The notes beneath the pieces were generated by a model. The model was not told the DNA's origin. It searched no databases and saw nothing but the letters and a program-made list of their open reading frames with translations. A DNA stretch of 64,000 nt from Lycorma delicatula (Eukaryota; Arthropoda; Insecta; Hemiptera; Fulgoridae): NCBI RefSeq assembly GCF_047948215.1, contig NC_134465.1, positions 14,962,022-15,026,021 of the forward strand, read 5' to 3'. Made by a program: the position numbers and the translations under genes. Positions within the stretch are counted from its first letter, which is position 1. Each line of letters opens with the position of its first letter. Shown here in pieces: positions 31,219-42,836 of the stretch.

Positions 31219-33309
31219 AGATGTTTATCGACTACAAGAAATACGCCTCCTCATCGACATAATTCTGTACGGGTTCGGTCGAATGAGTTCTCCAAGATCG
31301 CTGGATAAGACTTCACGTATCCCACGACAGAGGTCGTTTGCGGTGACCTAAAAGTTCACCCGATCCGACTCCGTGTAATTTCTGCTTTCGGCATTCTATT
31401 TTAAAGGATCTTGTGTTTGCGCCTACGCTATTTACCGAGCTACCAGATTTGAGGTACGGTATCGAAGCGGTTGTAGCTTCCGTTACTTCAGACATGCAGG
31501 TTAAACTACGGGACGAACTCTCCTATTCGTTGGGTACGTGTTGCGTGACAAAAGGTGCGCTCACATTGAACTCTGGGGAAAACTATAAGAATTGCACCAT
31601 TTCATTTTAGTTGTTATTAATTACTGTACGTAGAAGTTCAAAAATGAAAAATAACTTTTAAACCTCCGATATTTTTTTTTGGATCCTCCTATATAATAAT
31701 TAAAACCGGGAAAAGTAGTTTTGTATTAAGTACGTGTGCATCGTTTTTACTTGCATATTGCAAATTAAAAAAAAAGTTTGAAAATATTAAGATAGATTTA
31801 TACGTTCTTTTTCTGGTCATTGCCGGCCATTTTTTCCCGAAAATGGAAGCGTCTACTTTATAGCTGAGTATCAATTTTATCCACGTTACTTATATGCAAC
31901 TCTAAACAGGCACATTGAATTAATTCTTCTCGGGTTAATAAGAAATTTTCAGTAGTGAATTACGTTAAAGGACTTAATTTACAACCGGTTAGGTTATAAT
32001 GAATAGCAGAACAGATTATATTTTTTTTAGAATCTATATTACACACTCCTTTTTTTAAGATATAAATTTTTGGATTTTTTTTAACGTTTTTCATTGTTAC
32101 CTATTCATTAAAATTATTGTTCGTACAACAACAAAATCGATACCAAATCTCAAAATTACAATGTTTTAAATGAAATATTTACTATTATTATGCATTCTTT
32201 ATTTCATTCTTCCAAAATTAACTGAAAAATAGTTTTTTTAAGCGATACAAAATATAATCTCCCTTTAACCACAAGGAAGACCCAGAAGTATGTAAGTAGT
32301 ATGTGTTAGTTGTCAGAAACAAACTGTTGTCGGTGATTTAGCACGAGGCAAAATTAAATTTCAACAGTGAGGTAGATATTCGCAAAAATAAAAAACATAC
32401 TGTTTATAACGTACTGAATATAAAGAGGGCAATTTTTTCTTCTATTTCCCGTCTACATTAAGTTGATTACGAATATACTTATAGCATATCATCAAAACAA
32501 CCGAAATTCAGTTGACATTCAGCTACTGAACGCGATGTCTGCTCTTCGTTCGCCCAGAGCCAAAGGTAACTAACGGGTCTGAACGCTTACTCCCCACTAC
32601 AATGATGGTGTAACAGTGGTGATCATGTTGAACGATAGATACACGCTTACAAAAGTTGTGTTTGTTTTTTTCTCTGCGTCCATCGTTAGGATTTCTGTGT
32701 TAACTAATAGAAATATTTAAAAACAATATTTCTTAATGCGTTTCAAAACATTTTAATCGTTTATATCCTTTTTTTGGTAACTAGTCTATTAAGATTAACT
32801 TTCCGACTACGCAATAATATTATGTAATACTTTTAAAGTTGTCCTTGCAATAAATGATGCGATCGTAGTGTTCTGGTGGTAGATTAAAATTACTATCCTA
32901 AAAATAACTCGAAAAGTTATCTTAAATTTTCATGAGATGTAACGTTACGAGAAAAACGTGTTCGTGGAATTCACTAAGAAAGTTTTATACGAAGTAAATT
33001 ATATTCGTTTAAAAATTGAAAAGCCATTTTTTGAGAAAGTAATATTCATCGACTGTAATTTTCTTCAAATTTGAAAAAATTAGCAAAATATTCAAATGTA
33101 ATACACAGATTGCAGTTATTAATCTACTGTCAATACTTTTCATTTACAAAATAATAAAAAATTTCTGAATTTATTTTTAAACGGCTAATTATTCTTTCTT
33201 AATATTTTTAATATAACTTACTGTTATTTAGATAACCCTAATAAACTATGTTCTTATCTAATTTTTCCTCTTATTATTTTAAATAAATGATTTTTTTTCT
33301 AGACAGACG
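31201..33309. other. Interval without recognised genes
   Basis: 31200-31620 is less AT-rich than background and has a 65-codon open frame (31413-31610) without a recognised domain. The rest is AT-rich. A short ATG-containing GC-richer patch at 32530-32580 ends AAAGGTAACT, which looks like a splice donor, but no acceptor or homology supports an exon. Confidence 0.4.
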
Positions 33310-33322
33310 TACTCCAATACTG

Positions 33323-33687
33323 TCTCACCCTCTGCTAGGGCTTCCCATCGGGGTCCTCCCAGTTTCATCAAGGTTCAGAGGTCTTCCCTCTGGACGACTA
33401 CAACACCCCTCCGCTAGAAATGTTTTTGGTGGTTGGGTTCTAATTAACCACACATCTCAGGAACGGTCGAACTGAGACTGTACAAGACTGAACTTCATTT
33501 ACACTCATACATATCATCCTCATTCATCCTCTGAAGTAATATCTGAACGGTAATTACCGGAGGCTAAACAGGAAAAAAAAGACTACACTTTATTTACATT
33601 CATACATATCTTCCTCTGACGTAATACCTTACAGCAGTTCCGGAAGATAAACATAAAAAAAAAAATAAAAAATAAAAAACGAAGGCA
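33323..33687 (+). mobile_element. Chimeric SINE-like unit with family 1 body and duplicated tail
   Basis: Flanked by TACTCCAATACTG (33310-33322) and TACTCCAATTCTG (33688-33700). The first 100 bp (TCTCACCCTCTGCTAGGG...) are not the family 1 head. From 33421 the body of family 1 follows (TTTGGTGGTTGGGTTCTAAT to GGAGGCTAAACAGG). A second partial family 1 3' part (33583-33650) and an A-rich tail come after it. Without the tRNA boxes, its promoter is unclear. Confidence 0.65.
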
Positions 33688-33867
33688 TACTCCAATTCTG
33701 AAATTATTCTTGTTTCGTTTTAAAATTATAATACAGTATTTTTTTGCAATGTTTCGGTCTTCTTTTATTATTGATATAATGAAAATCAAATCTACTAAAC
33801 TGTTCTTCATGATCAGCCAACATACACTAAAAGAAATGCAATTCTATAAAAATTCTGTTTCATTTTT

Positions 33868-34400
33868 AATGACGAAGGTTCCGAGGTTCGAATCCTAGTA
33901 AAAGCCAGTCGCTTTTATATGGATTTAAATACTATGCAGTGATAACAGTGTAATTTTGTGGCGTTCTCTTTCTCTGTCTTTTTCTGTTTATCCTCCGGAA
34001 CCACCGTAAGGTATTACTTCACAGGATGAATGAGGATGATATGTAAAAATATAAATGATATTTAGTCTTGTACAGTCTCAGGTCGACCGTTGCTGACATG
34101 TGTGGTTAAATGTAACCCGACCGCTAAAGAACACCGGTATCCACGATCTAGTATTCAAATCCGTATAAAAGTAACTGCGTTTATTAGAATTCGAACCTTA
34201 GAACTCTTGACTTCGAAATAAGCTGATTTTCGATGACACGTTAACCACAAGATCAGCCCGTTGGGCTTAATTTTGCGGTCGGGGTTCAATTAACCACACG
34301 TCTAAGGAGCGGTCGGCCTGAGTGTACAAGACTACACTTCGTTTAGATGTCATACGTATATCATCCTCATCTTATTGGGCCGCGGAGGGTAGTTGCTTAT
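33868..34400 (+). mobile_element. SINE family 1 copy split by another family 1 SINE
   Basis: Plus-strand blocks 33868-33961 (B box GGTTCGAATCCTAGT and TGGATTTAAATACTA) and 34268-34400 (GGGGTTCAATTAACCACACG, GTGTACAAGACTACACTTCG) form one diverged copy. The junctions carry the TSD of the inner insertion. Confidence 0.75.
33962..34267 (-). mobile_element. SINE family 1 nested insertion, with short TSD
   Basis: TSD TAATTTTGTGG at 33951-33961 and TAATTTTGCGG at 34268-34278. On the minus strand the unit runs from a tRNA-like head (34262 downward: CCAACGGGCTGATCTTGTGG, with B-box-like AAGGTTCGAATTC) through the family body. It ends in the CAGAAAAAGACAGAGAAAG tail at 33965-33985. Length and order match the 25.7-kb copy. 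Confidence 0.8.
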
Positions 34401-34812
34401 TGTTCAGCAGTCGAACATATTACATGCACGTTAAGACAATAAATAGATTTTGTTGTACATTGTTATTTATACTAGAAATTAAACGAAGTTATTTTAGATA
34501 GGATCTTGAAAATCATGTTCCGTTACACAGATATTTTTATATTTTACAAAAATTACTAGAGATATAAATAGATGAGGGACTTGTTATATTCAATTTTCCA
34601 GGTCAAGACCATATGAAACCATCAAATTTTCCTCATAATTTAAGTCGCCAAAATTTCAATACGGCTTCATTTTACCCTTGAAGCAGAAATCAGGTCGAAA
34701 TTTTTATAACTCGAAAACGATGCGTTTAGTTACACAAAATTACTTGAAATGTTTTCTTTAATTTTTTTTTTACTTTTAGATGTAAAATTTTCCGTTTCTC
34801 TATAAGACACCC

Positions 34813-34851
<39 letters not shown>

Positions 34852-35744
34852 TACACATATACGTTTTAATCCGGGCTTATTTCGACAAATAAATCATACC
34901 GGCTAGGAACACACCGATGAATGTAATGTCATTCAAACTTAAGCAGATGTCCAGGTATATGCTTGAAAGATGCAAAAGAATCAGTAAAATATAATGTTTT
35001 AGAACAAATCTAGTTATTGTGCACTTCCCAGATATTCTTCTCTAATAATAATTTGGATCTGTATATTCTTTTACGATCATCATACAGCATATAATACTTA
35101 GAATTTTTGTCTTTTCCTAGTAATATTTTCTGCAGTAACAGATTTTAGTTAACAAAGGTTACACATTTTAATATACTCACATTTATTCATAAAATCATAC
35201 CTCCATCATAGCAGTTATTTACTTTAAAGATGAATCCGGAAACGATTAGGCTTCGGGCAGCGAAAAATGACCCGTTTATTATGATGTTTTCAACGTTAAA
35301 CTATAGACGTACATACGTTAAACTATAGACATGAAGTGCGAGACAAAGTTAGTAGCATTACCTGGTTTTTTATATAAACAAAATTTTGTAAAGGTTTAAA
35401 AAATGAAATAAATAAAAAATTTAATTATATCTTAACTTAACTCAACACTTCGACTTACCTCGTAAAATCAGAATGAGTTTTGAAGACGCAAAAATCAGAT
35501 CGTTGTTCGGAGCCGATAAAGTATCGTACAAATATTCGGTAAATTAAAAGTATTAACTTAAACGTTCATTTGTATTTATGAACGCGCAACCTTTACTAAA
35601 AAAGAGCGGACGAAATAAAGAAAAATCTACCCGCTTCTATCAAGCAAAACAACAGAACTGTTTTCGTACAACTAAAAACAATATTTCAGCTTGCGAGAAA
35701 GGGGGTTTTATTGTACTTCCAATACTATTTTTTATAACTTATTT
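34401..35744. other. AT-rich interval with (TA)n
   Basis: (TA)n at about 34816-34843 is preceded by ATAAGACACCCTACA, which resembles ends of short insect transposons, but no matching second terminus was found. No gene seen. Confidence 0.4.
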
Positions 35745-35756
35745 AACTGTAAAAAA

Positions 35757-35957
35757 AGGCATCCTGGAATAGTCGCTTTAATATTGGAAGGACAGGTAGA
35801 AGGAAAAAATTGTGTAGGCAGGCCACGTTTGGAATATGTAAAACAAATTGTTAGGGATGTAGGATGTAGAGGGTATACTGAAATGAAACGACTAGCACTA
35901 GATAGGGAATCTTGGAGAGCTGCATCAAACCAGTCAAATGACTGAAGACAAAAAAAA
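35757..35957 (+). mobile_element. 200-bp 5'-truncated RTE copy with 12-bp TSD
   Basis: TSD AACTGTAAAAAA at 35745-35756 and 35958-35969. The insert is the last 60 codons of the RTE ORF2 of the 8.2-kb element, near-identical in protein (GRPRLEYVKQIVRDVGCRG to the stop). The 3' stem-loop CAGTCAAATGACTG (35931-35944), GAAGAC and an A-tail follow. The high similarity between copies argues for recent activity of the source family. Confidence 0.92.
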
Positions 35958-36099
35958 AACTGTAAAAAACATCTTCCGATTAATCTATTTCTAATAAAAT
36001 TAAAAGATGTTTTCTTTATCGAAAAAATATAACTGCGACGATGGTTTTTTTTAGGTCATTAATAATTAAAAATAGTATTTTTTTAATATTATCTTTATC

Positions 36100-36235
36100 A
36101 GCCGCTGCCAAGTAGGTAGCGTCTTGGAATTTCGTGCGGGGGGCCCGGATTCGAATCCCGGTCAGGCATGGCATCTTTTCATACGCTACACGTTTCCACC
36201 AGGCTAGCTATTGGTGCCCGATCTTTCATAACGAA
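36100..36235 (+). mobile_element. SINE family 2 copy
   Basis: tRNA-like head with A-box-like GTAGGTAGCGTCTTGG, a B box matching consensus (GGATTCGAATCCCGG), then TCAGGCATGGCATC and TTTTCATACGCTACA. It is the best-preserved head of this family in the window. The 3' body (CACGTTTCCACCAGG) is short or diverged. Confidence 0.8.
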
Positions 36236-36599
36236 AAAAAATTATATTTTCCGTGTCTTCTTATACCTGTATACGGGATATTTTTATTTACGCCTTTTTA
36301 TTATATTATATTTTAGAATCTTTATCGATTTAATTTAGTAAATATTTTAAATAATTAATACGAATTTAAAACACTTCTATACTCTATTTTATAATTAATT
36401 GAATATTTTAGAAAGTAATACGCGATCAATACTTTACCACCGTTTGTCGTTTAATGCAGGCAAATATTGGAGCGGTTGTTAAATATATTATTATTACGTA
36501 ACGATTACAATAAGCGATTTATTCATAGTAGAAAATGTTATGATCCCAAATCATAAAGCTACACTATTAAAATTTAGACATCGTTCAAAATAAAATCGA

Positions 36600-36735
36600 A
36601 CTCTGCGACGGAAAGGTAGCGTATCGGCTTTTCATACGGAGGTCCCGGGTTTAAATACAGGTTAAGGTATGGCATTTTTTACACGCTACAAAATCTTCAT
36701 TAAATATTCCCTACAGAAGCTTGGAAGCTTATATG
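36600..36735 (+). mobile_element. SINE family 2 copy
   Basis: A-box-like AAGGTAGCGTATCGGC, B-box-like GGGTTTAAATACAGG, then AAGGTATGGCATTTTTTACA, ACGCTACAAAATCTTC and CAGAAGCTTGGAAGCTTAT. Only 360 bp downstream of the previous copy and in the same orientation. Confidence 0.8.
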
Positions 36736-36739
36736 ATAA

Positions 36740-37217
36740 ATCAATCATCCAAAAAAGAAAAGAAAAATATCAAGTTAACTATTAAGTTACAGCGTAAGAT
36801 TTAAATTAATTTAAATTGTACATTATTTGTTTTTGATTCAAATAACGACTACTCGTATTACCAAGAATGGTCTTCTAAGATTTTTTATATTTCAAAGAAA
36901 TCTTGAATAATAATTAAAAACAATACTAACAAAAAAGTCGTATTTTAAATTTAATCTTTCATATTTCGTTGAAAATCTTCCTGAGAAAAATTGTTTCATG
37001 AAGAATTTTAATTTTATTTTTTAACGTACAGACTGATAAAAAATGAACGTTTATGTAATACGTCTGAATACTATGTATGGAAAAAGAAACACTTTAAAAA
37101 CACCTATGTGTTTCCAGGATTCACCGCAAGATAACGTTATGTGTATAACTAGTGATGTGTAATACTAGTTCACAGTTTTTTAAGTTACGTAAAGTTTCAT
37201 ATTTTTTCTTTAGAATT

Positions 37218-37270
<53 letters not shown>

Positions 37271-37622
37271 AAACATAATTAAATACTTTCATTATCTATA
37301 AACACAAAGATAATGTAAGAACTGAAATACACAGTTCATAAATTTTTAATTAGCTACAACAAAAATGATAAAACAAAGGTTTTTAAAAAATAAAAAATAA
37401 AAAAACTCTAAAATAAACAGCAACTAAAATAAAACTATTATATTTTCTTAAAATATTTTTTAAATTTCTACGTTTTAATGTCGGTGCCAGATTAAGAATA
37501 AATAGTAAGTTTCAACTGAAGTAATTATTAAAATGACGTCGATTTTTTTAAAAAAAATAGAAATTTAAAGAAAATGTAATAAGTATGTTTTTAAATTTTA
37601 ATGCTGGGTTTTTTCTTGATGA
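36740..37622. other. AT-rich interval with long (TA)n
   Basis: Apart from the microsatellite at 37221-37268 nothing was recognised. Confidence 0.5.
37221..37268. repeat. (TA)24 microsatellite
   Basis: About 24 uninterrupted TA units. Confidence 0.95.
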
Positions 37623-37772
37623 TTTCCCCACATAAGCTTGAAGCTTGTCCGTGGAATATGAAAGTGAAATTGTGTAGCGTATAAGAAATTGCCGCGCCGC
37701 TAACCGAGATTAAAACCCGGGACCTCCGCGCGAAATGCAGAGACGATATCTACCCGGCTACGGAGATCGGTA
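37623..37772 (-). mobile_element. SINE family 2 copy
   Basis: On the minus strand: CCGATCTCCGTAGCCGGGTA, the B box CGGGTTTTAATCTCGG, ATACGCTACACAATTTC, then CCACGGACAAGCTTCAAGC at the 3' side. It faces the two plus-strand copies at 36.1 and 36.6 kb. Confidence 0.8.
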
Positions 37773-37914
37773 AGATTAAATAAATTTTAAATTTATTTTA
37801 TTTTATATTACTTTGCCGGATTATAGTTAGCTCTATTGCTGCTATACACCAGTTATAACCTGTTGTGGAGCTGAAAAACTCCCATTAAAAGCATATCGGT
37901 CTGTAAAAAATTAC

Positions 37915-38080
37915 GATGTCGGGGTTTTTTTTGCGAATATTGACGTTTCATGATCCCCTGAATCCAAAAAAGCCATATAAATTCCCAGAAGATTTACGTG
38001 TGTACGTATGTATACACATTTCGTAGGTACTTGTGTCGGCCTGTATTCCGATCGACATCTCCGGACCTACTCGACATAAA
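37915..38080 (+). repeat. Diverged dispersed repeat shared with 60.2 kb
   Basis: TCGGGGTTTTTTTTGCGAAT followed by ATTGACGT lines up with TCGGGGTTTTAGCAAATGTT followed by GACGT at 60217. Both are followed by a degenerate stretch containing GTGTACGTATG / GTGTACATACG. Class unknown. Confidence 0.5.
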
Positions 38081-39350
38081 TTCAACTAAAATGGTTATAT
38101 ATGTGGAGTATTGATATTAAATTTTGGACAAGATTAAAAAATGGTGATTTTCTCTTTCAATATTTTTATTTTTTTACAGTAGTCGTAGAAAATTGATCTT
38201 TAGTACCGTGGAAGTATTTGTTAAGTTGTTACCGTTCCAAAGTTCGAAATCAATCAGATTTGTGCGGAGCAGATATTCAACATTATTTCTAAACAGTTTT
38301 TGTCTCGTATCTCGAAAACCCGTTAACCAAAAAAGGTGAATTTTGACGTAAATATTAGGCTATATATATCCCGGCTTTGGTATAATTATTGACTCCATCG
38401 GTCAAGGGGGAGTTTTTTATTTTTTGGGAAACTAAAATTGTTTTAGCCGTATTGAATAGTGTCCCATCAAATCGAACCGACTTACCGAAGTAACATTACT
38501 CCATCAATAGAATATTAAGCTTCAGAAAACAGGAGAAAAAAAAATTGATATTTTATTAAATTAAAATATCACCTATAAGTTTAATTTTTAGATTGAAACT
38601 CCAGCTGTATCTTCTATTAAGGTAAGACGACATATTTTTTTAAAAACAAGGGACCCATCTTAAGAATTTGATTTTTCTTTTATTACGTTTGATACATTAT
38701 TTTTTTTTTAATTTACGGTTGTAATTATATATTATAAATGTTACACGAGATAGTCGAGCAAAGAAGTCAAACGGGACCCAAACCTTTTTTACTAAAGTCT
38801 TTTATTTTAGCTGTTTTACTCTATATACAGCATAACTCTGATGATAAAAACGTTATTAGGTAAAGGTCAACTCAGTTCCAAAACGTTTTGCTAAAAATTT
38901 TTATTATTTTCAATTATACTTGTAATACCGTATAATTTTTAAGGTAAAACTCTTCTTTGATCGACGGGGTCAAACAGAAACCCAGATAATTTTATTAAGC
39001 ATTTTGAACTTTTTCACAATTTTACTCTAAATATTGCATAATTTATTCATTAATATTTTAACACCCTATGGCGTTTACTTGAAATAAAAATCGGATATGT
39101 ACACCACATGACTTCCTTGTGCGCCTATTAAATTACATATACACTTTTTTTTTTTAATGAAAAGTACATAAATTTTTAATTCATTAATACCTTCTGATAT
39201 TTTTCATACATTTTTTTATTGTTATTATTATTTTTTTTTTCTTTCCTTATTGTTATCGTTGAATTATTATTTATTGTAATTGTTTTTTACAATCGGAGAT
39301 TAATAATCATTAATAAATTAATATATTTAAATATAAAAAAAAGTTAAAAA
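38081..39350. other. AT-rich interval, no gene recognised
   Basis: Contains weakly repeated phrases such as TACCGTATAATTTTTAAGG and ATATTGCATAATTT, suggesting an old diverged repeat, but no clear unit. Confidence 0.35.
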
Positions 39351-39805
39351 AAAAGAGATGATATCTCATTCGAACCGATGTGCCTTCCCCCTTATAAGAT
39401 CCGAACATTTCATTAATTAAAATTTCATTTGACTATAACTCTGGAACCGATGAAAATAACTACCGCTTATGATATATCATCGAAAAGCTCTTGATGAGAG
39501 CTTATTACTGCGGTTAAGAAGTTCAAAATCCAAATTGTTTTGGATTTTTTGGACACTTTTGATTCAGTCGATTGCAATCAATATGGGAGCTGCACAACTA
39601 GATGTTACAACAGTTCTAAATCCAAAATTTCAACATCCTACGGTTAATCGTTTTTGAGCTATGCGAAATATATACGTACGTATGTCATACCGAAATTAGT
39701 CAAAATAGATTCAGGGATGGTCAAAATGAATATTTCTATTGACACTTATAAACCGAAATTTTTTGCGATTACAATACTTCTTTTACTTCGTACAAGGAAG
39801 TAAAA
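39351..39805. repeat. 455-bp non-autonomous repeat with terminal hairpin
   Basis: A dispersed repeat I recognise by sequence from insect genomes but cannot assign to a class. One end carries TTTACTTC (39782-39789) pairing perfectly with GAAGTAAA (39797-39804) around GTACAAG. The other end has CATTCGAACCGATGTGCC next to GAGATGATATCTC and an A-rich run (39340-39358). An internal foldback TCCAAATTGTTTTGGA lies near 39530. It has no coding capacity; the 62-codon frame across it is incidental. Confidence 0.6.
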
Positions 39806-40079
39806 ATGCGTGAACGGTAAAGCCGGAAAGTTATGCAACCCTTTGCCGTATTTATTTTATTATTTAAATCGAAGATATGATAAAATCCTAATAATAATAA
39901 TAATTTAAAAATAATTTGGCATTATGAAAAAAAAAGTCTTAAGAAATGCAAGGCGAGCGCTTGAGACTTAATTAAAATTTAAAAACGACTAGTACAAATA
40001 AACCACTAGAGATTACAATCTGGCATGAGCTAGGTTTTTTAAATGCTTTAACGCATATTAATTTCGTTTTTATTTCAAG
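39806..40079. other. AT-rich spacer
   Basis: Nothing recognised. Confidence 0.4.
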
Positions 40080-40740
40080 TTTAATAAAAACTAATTTTCT
40101 TAAATCTTCTCGTGAAAATACTAATAATACAACGGCAATGAAAAAATTTAATTTGTTCAAATATCCGTATACTGGATTTCTCTTCAGGAATCTGTTTTTC
40201 TCTCGGGTATTTTTTGACTTCTGAGAACCAAGTTAATCCGGTTTTTCTGTTTTTAAACAATTCGAATACTTTCTTTGGCATTATATTTACGAACATTCTT
40301 GAAAGATGCCCGTAAAAGATTAATCTTTCTTTTCTAATAAATTTAAAAGTTTTTCATTTTTTTTGCTACATTTCGGAACTATTTTTTATTCTCCAAGTTC
40401 CATTTTCTTCCGTGGATCATAAAAGTTTTGTGAAAAACTTTTCTTTTTTTATAATTTTTCCATTTCTCCCTTAATGTTTAGATTTAAATATTGTATTGCG
40501 ACGTCTTAGTTTTGTGTTTATAAAAATCACTTTTTTGTGGTAGATCCTTATATTTCATATCCGGTAAATCCGTATATTTCTCTGTATTTCCGATTCCTTC
40601 ACGGCTCACTGATTTTTCTAAGACGTTTTGTCGGATCATTTTTCCTAAGTATTTAATTTTTTCAAAACTTTGAGTTCAAAGAATTCGATACAGTTTTTAT
40701 CGGACTTTATATACTTTTCCGCAATATAACTGTTTATCAA
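40080..40740 (-). pseudogene. AT-rich RTE-like LINE, C-terminal part
   Basis: On the minus strand, near 40345, it reads FIRKERLIFYGHLSRMFVNI and then PKKVFELFKNRKTGLTWFSE with VKKYPREKQIPEE. This parallels the GHL.RM...L.K.IF pattern at 16.9 kb and IRKRRLHFLGYI at 24.7 kb. A 71-codon piece (40081-40296) is open. The part further 5' (to 40740) is AT-rich and only weakly readable. It is a non-functional remnant. Confidence 0.6.
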
Positions 40741-42218
40741 TAGAGATAGCAGAATTGTTATTTCGATTATTAAATTTATACTTAAAACACTAACCAAATT
40801 TAATATTATGTAACATCTTTATAAACGATTTTTTTTAACGTAATCTTGTTTTTCAATTTATTGCCGAAATTATGAACAATACCACTGAATGATGTTCTTA
40901 CGATATCAAATGTTTTTATTGCATCAGTCATAGATATTTATAGCTAACACCGCAAATAGTTATAATGTTTGACTTATTATTATTTTTATTAACGTAGGTC
41001 AGTTATTTACTCCGTTGTTATTATTATGTAATAAGTACGGCATTGTCAAAGTAAATGTTATATTTTTTCTTTAACATAAGTTTTAACGGTTAAGTAATAC
41101 TATAGAATGTATAATTTTGTACGGTATTAATGTACATTAATAAAGGGATTAAATAAGACTCACGTGTTAACTGCATGTTTTATTAATTGAAAATTAATAT
41201 TCAAATAAACATCGATTAGACCGAATAAAATTAACGTTATAATTATTACAAATGATAAATTAAAATAATTTGTGTTATTATTTATATTTTACTGGCAAAT
41301 TTGCATTCCATTTCTCATTTTTTTAGTCCAATCAAAAAAAAAAAAAAAAGAGGCAGATTAAAAAACCAATATTTTTACTATCAGAGCAGTAGAAACACAC
41401 AGAAACAACCAAACTGCTACGATTTTTGTGTGTGTTTTTTTAAGCTGTTACAGTTTTCATTTTTTTAATAATATAAAAAACACATGGCTACCAACGGAGT
41501 TTCTATATCAGCTGGAACTAAAAAAAGAAGCCAAATTTTCAAAAATTAATTTTTCTAACGATTACATGATTTTTCGGTTCTTTTGTAGCCGTTTTCGTTC
41601 AAATTATTTAAAGACAATAAATTAAAAATTTATCTAGAAGTATTTTACTGTATTTCATTTTACAGTCGTACAGTTATTTTGTGGGAAAACGAAATTTCTA
41701 GAACGACTCTAAAAACGGATTCATAAATATGAAATGCAAAAAGTAAGAGTTAAATACGATCCCCCTTTTGTTTTACCAAATTTTCGCGTTTAATTTTTTT
41801 TCCCGCAGAGTTTAATTTACAATAGGTTTCAGTTTACCGGAACCATAAGTAAATTTGAATACAAAAAAAAGCCTACTTGCAGAGAGGGGTTTCCGTTGAA
41901 ATCTTCAGAGAACTAACTGTATATGTTTGCATATCTTATACAGTACATCTTATATAGTACAGTATACATAAATATATAATAAACATAAATAATAAGTACG
42001 TACAAAGACGTGTGGTCCGAAGAACATTGACAAAATTCGGAACGTAAAAATAAATAGAACAACAAAAAATAGTATTATCAGTCGCACAAAGAATAACTAA
42101 TCGAAGAAACAGTGAAGCAGATCAAAGAACCGGCAAAAGTAACTGGCGAAACGCAATGAAGAATTTCAACAACGCACAACACTCTAGGGTAGCTGATTTA
42201 CCACAAATCTTTGACAAC
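40741..42218. other. AT-rich interval, no gene recognised
   Basis: 41818-41865 (AATTTACAATAGGTTTCAG then ACCGGAACCATAAGTAAAT) resembles 51648-51692 and may be one unit of an old repeat. An A-rich stretch at 42000-42200 shows no readable frame. Confidence 0.4.
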
Positions 42219-42836
42219 TTATAGATCTAATACATAGAGTCGTTTTAGGCGCCTAACGTCCTCGCTGTTATTCAGGAGGTTAACCGCGAGCCAGTTCACG
42301 TGGTTGTTCGGTCTCGTTTTGAATCTTGTACCGAATCGGCGTATCTCTCCTCGAACGGTTGGCGATCCCAGATAATCGTGTATTTCAGTGTTCTTCACAA
42401 ACCACGGCGCTTCTGATGCATTTCTCAATACTTTGTTCTGAGATCGCTGTACGACTTCGATGTTACTTTCACTTATCGCGCCCCATAGTCGATTTGAGAT
42501 CTGTTTCAGGACCGCTGAGTACAGCAATCGCTTGTTAGGTAGTGATAGTTGTGACCCCCAGCCTAACAACCAGTACATTTCCCAGAACTTAACGTTAAGC
42601 CGCGTCCTTTTCTCCCTGACATGAATCCTTCACGTCAGACGACGATTCAGATGCAGTCCTAGGTACGGTACGCTATTACCATGCGTAATAAAAATACCAT
42701 TAAGTTGAACTAACGAGCAATCACCTCTCATCATCGAAAACTAACTCGGGTAGACTTAGTCGATCTTCCGTACATTCATTTTCCATTATGCTAGCCGTTT
42801 ATTAATTAAATCCGATAGAGTTTGTAGTTTAGCAGA
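42219..42836 (-). pseudogene. Jockey-clade LINE ORF2, C-terminal fragment
   Basis: 119 codons open at 42219-42578: MYWLLGWGSQLSLPNKRLLY, SNRLWGAISESNIEVVQRSQ, KVLRNASEAPWFVKNTEIHD and GSPTVRGEIRRFGTRF, ending RRLKRLYVLDL at a stop. Upstream to about 42836, with stops, comes LVQLNGIFITHGNSVPYLGL and LNRRLT. The MYWL.G..S.L....K.LLY, LWG.AS.SNI...QR.Q.K.LR and APW.V.N..IH.DLG.P.V series is the Jockey-clade ORF2 C terminus. The usual YG.QLWG segment appears contracted to NRLWG. RT motifs A-C and the endonuclease are absent. Confidence 0.9.

Noticed and set aside
32534..32570. Candidate first exon: ATG, ten codons, then AAAG followed by GTAACT
   Set aside because: A ten-codon stretch before a GT is expected by chance. 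No acceptor, no downstream exon, no homology.
34800..34850. ATAAGACACCCTACA then (TA)n as an end of a short DNA transposon
   Set aside because: No matching second end or TSD was found.
36125..36170. Possible tRNA gene (A and B boxes present)
   Set aside because: No complete acceptor stem or cloverleaf. The flanking family-specific CATACGCTAC block and repeated occurrence mark it as a SINE head.
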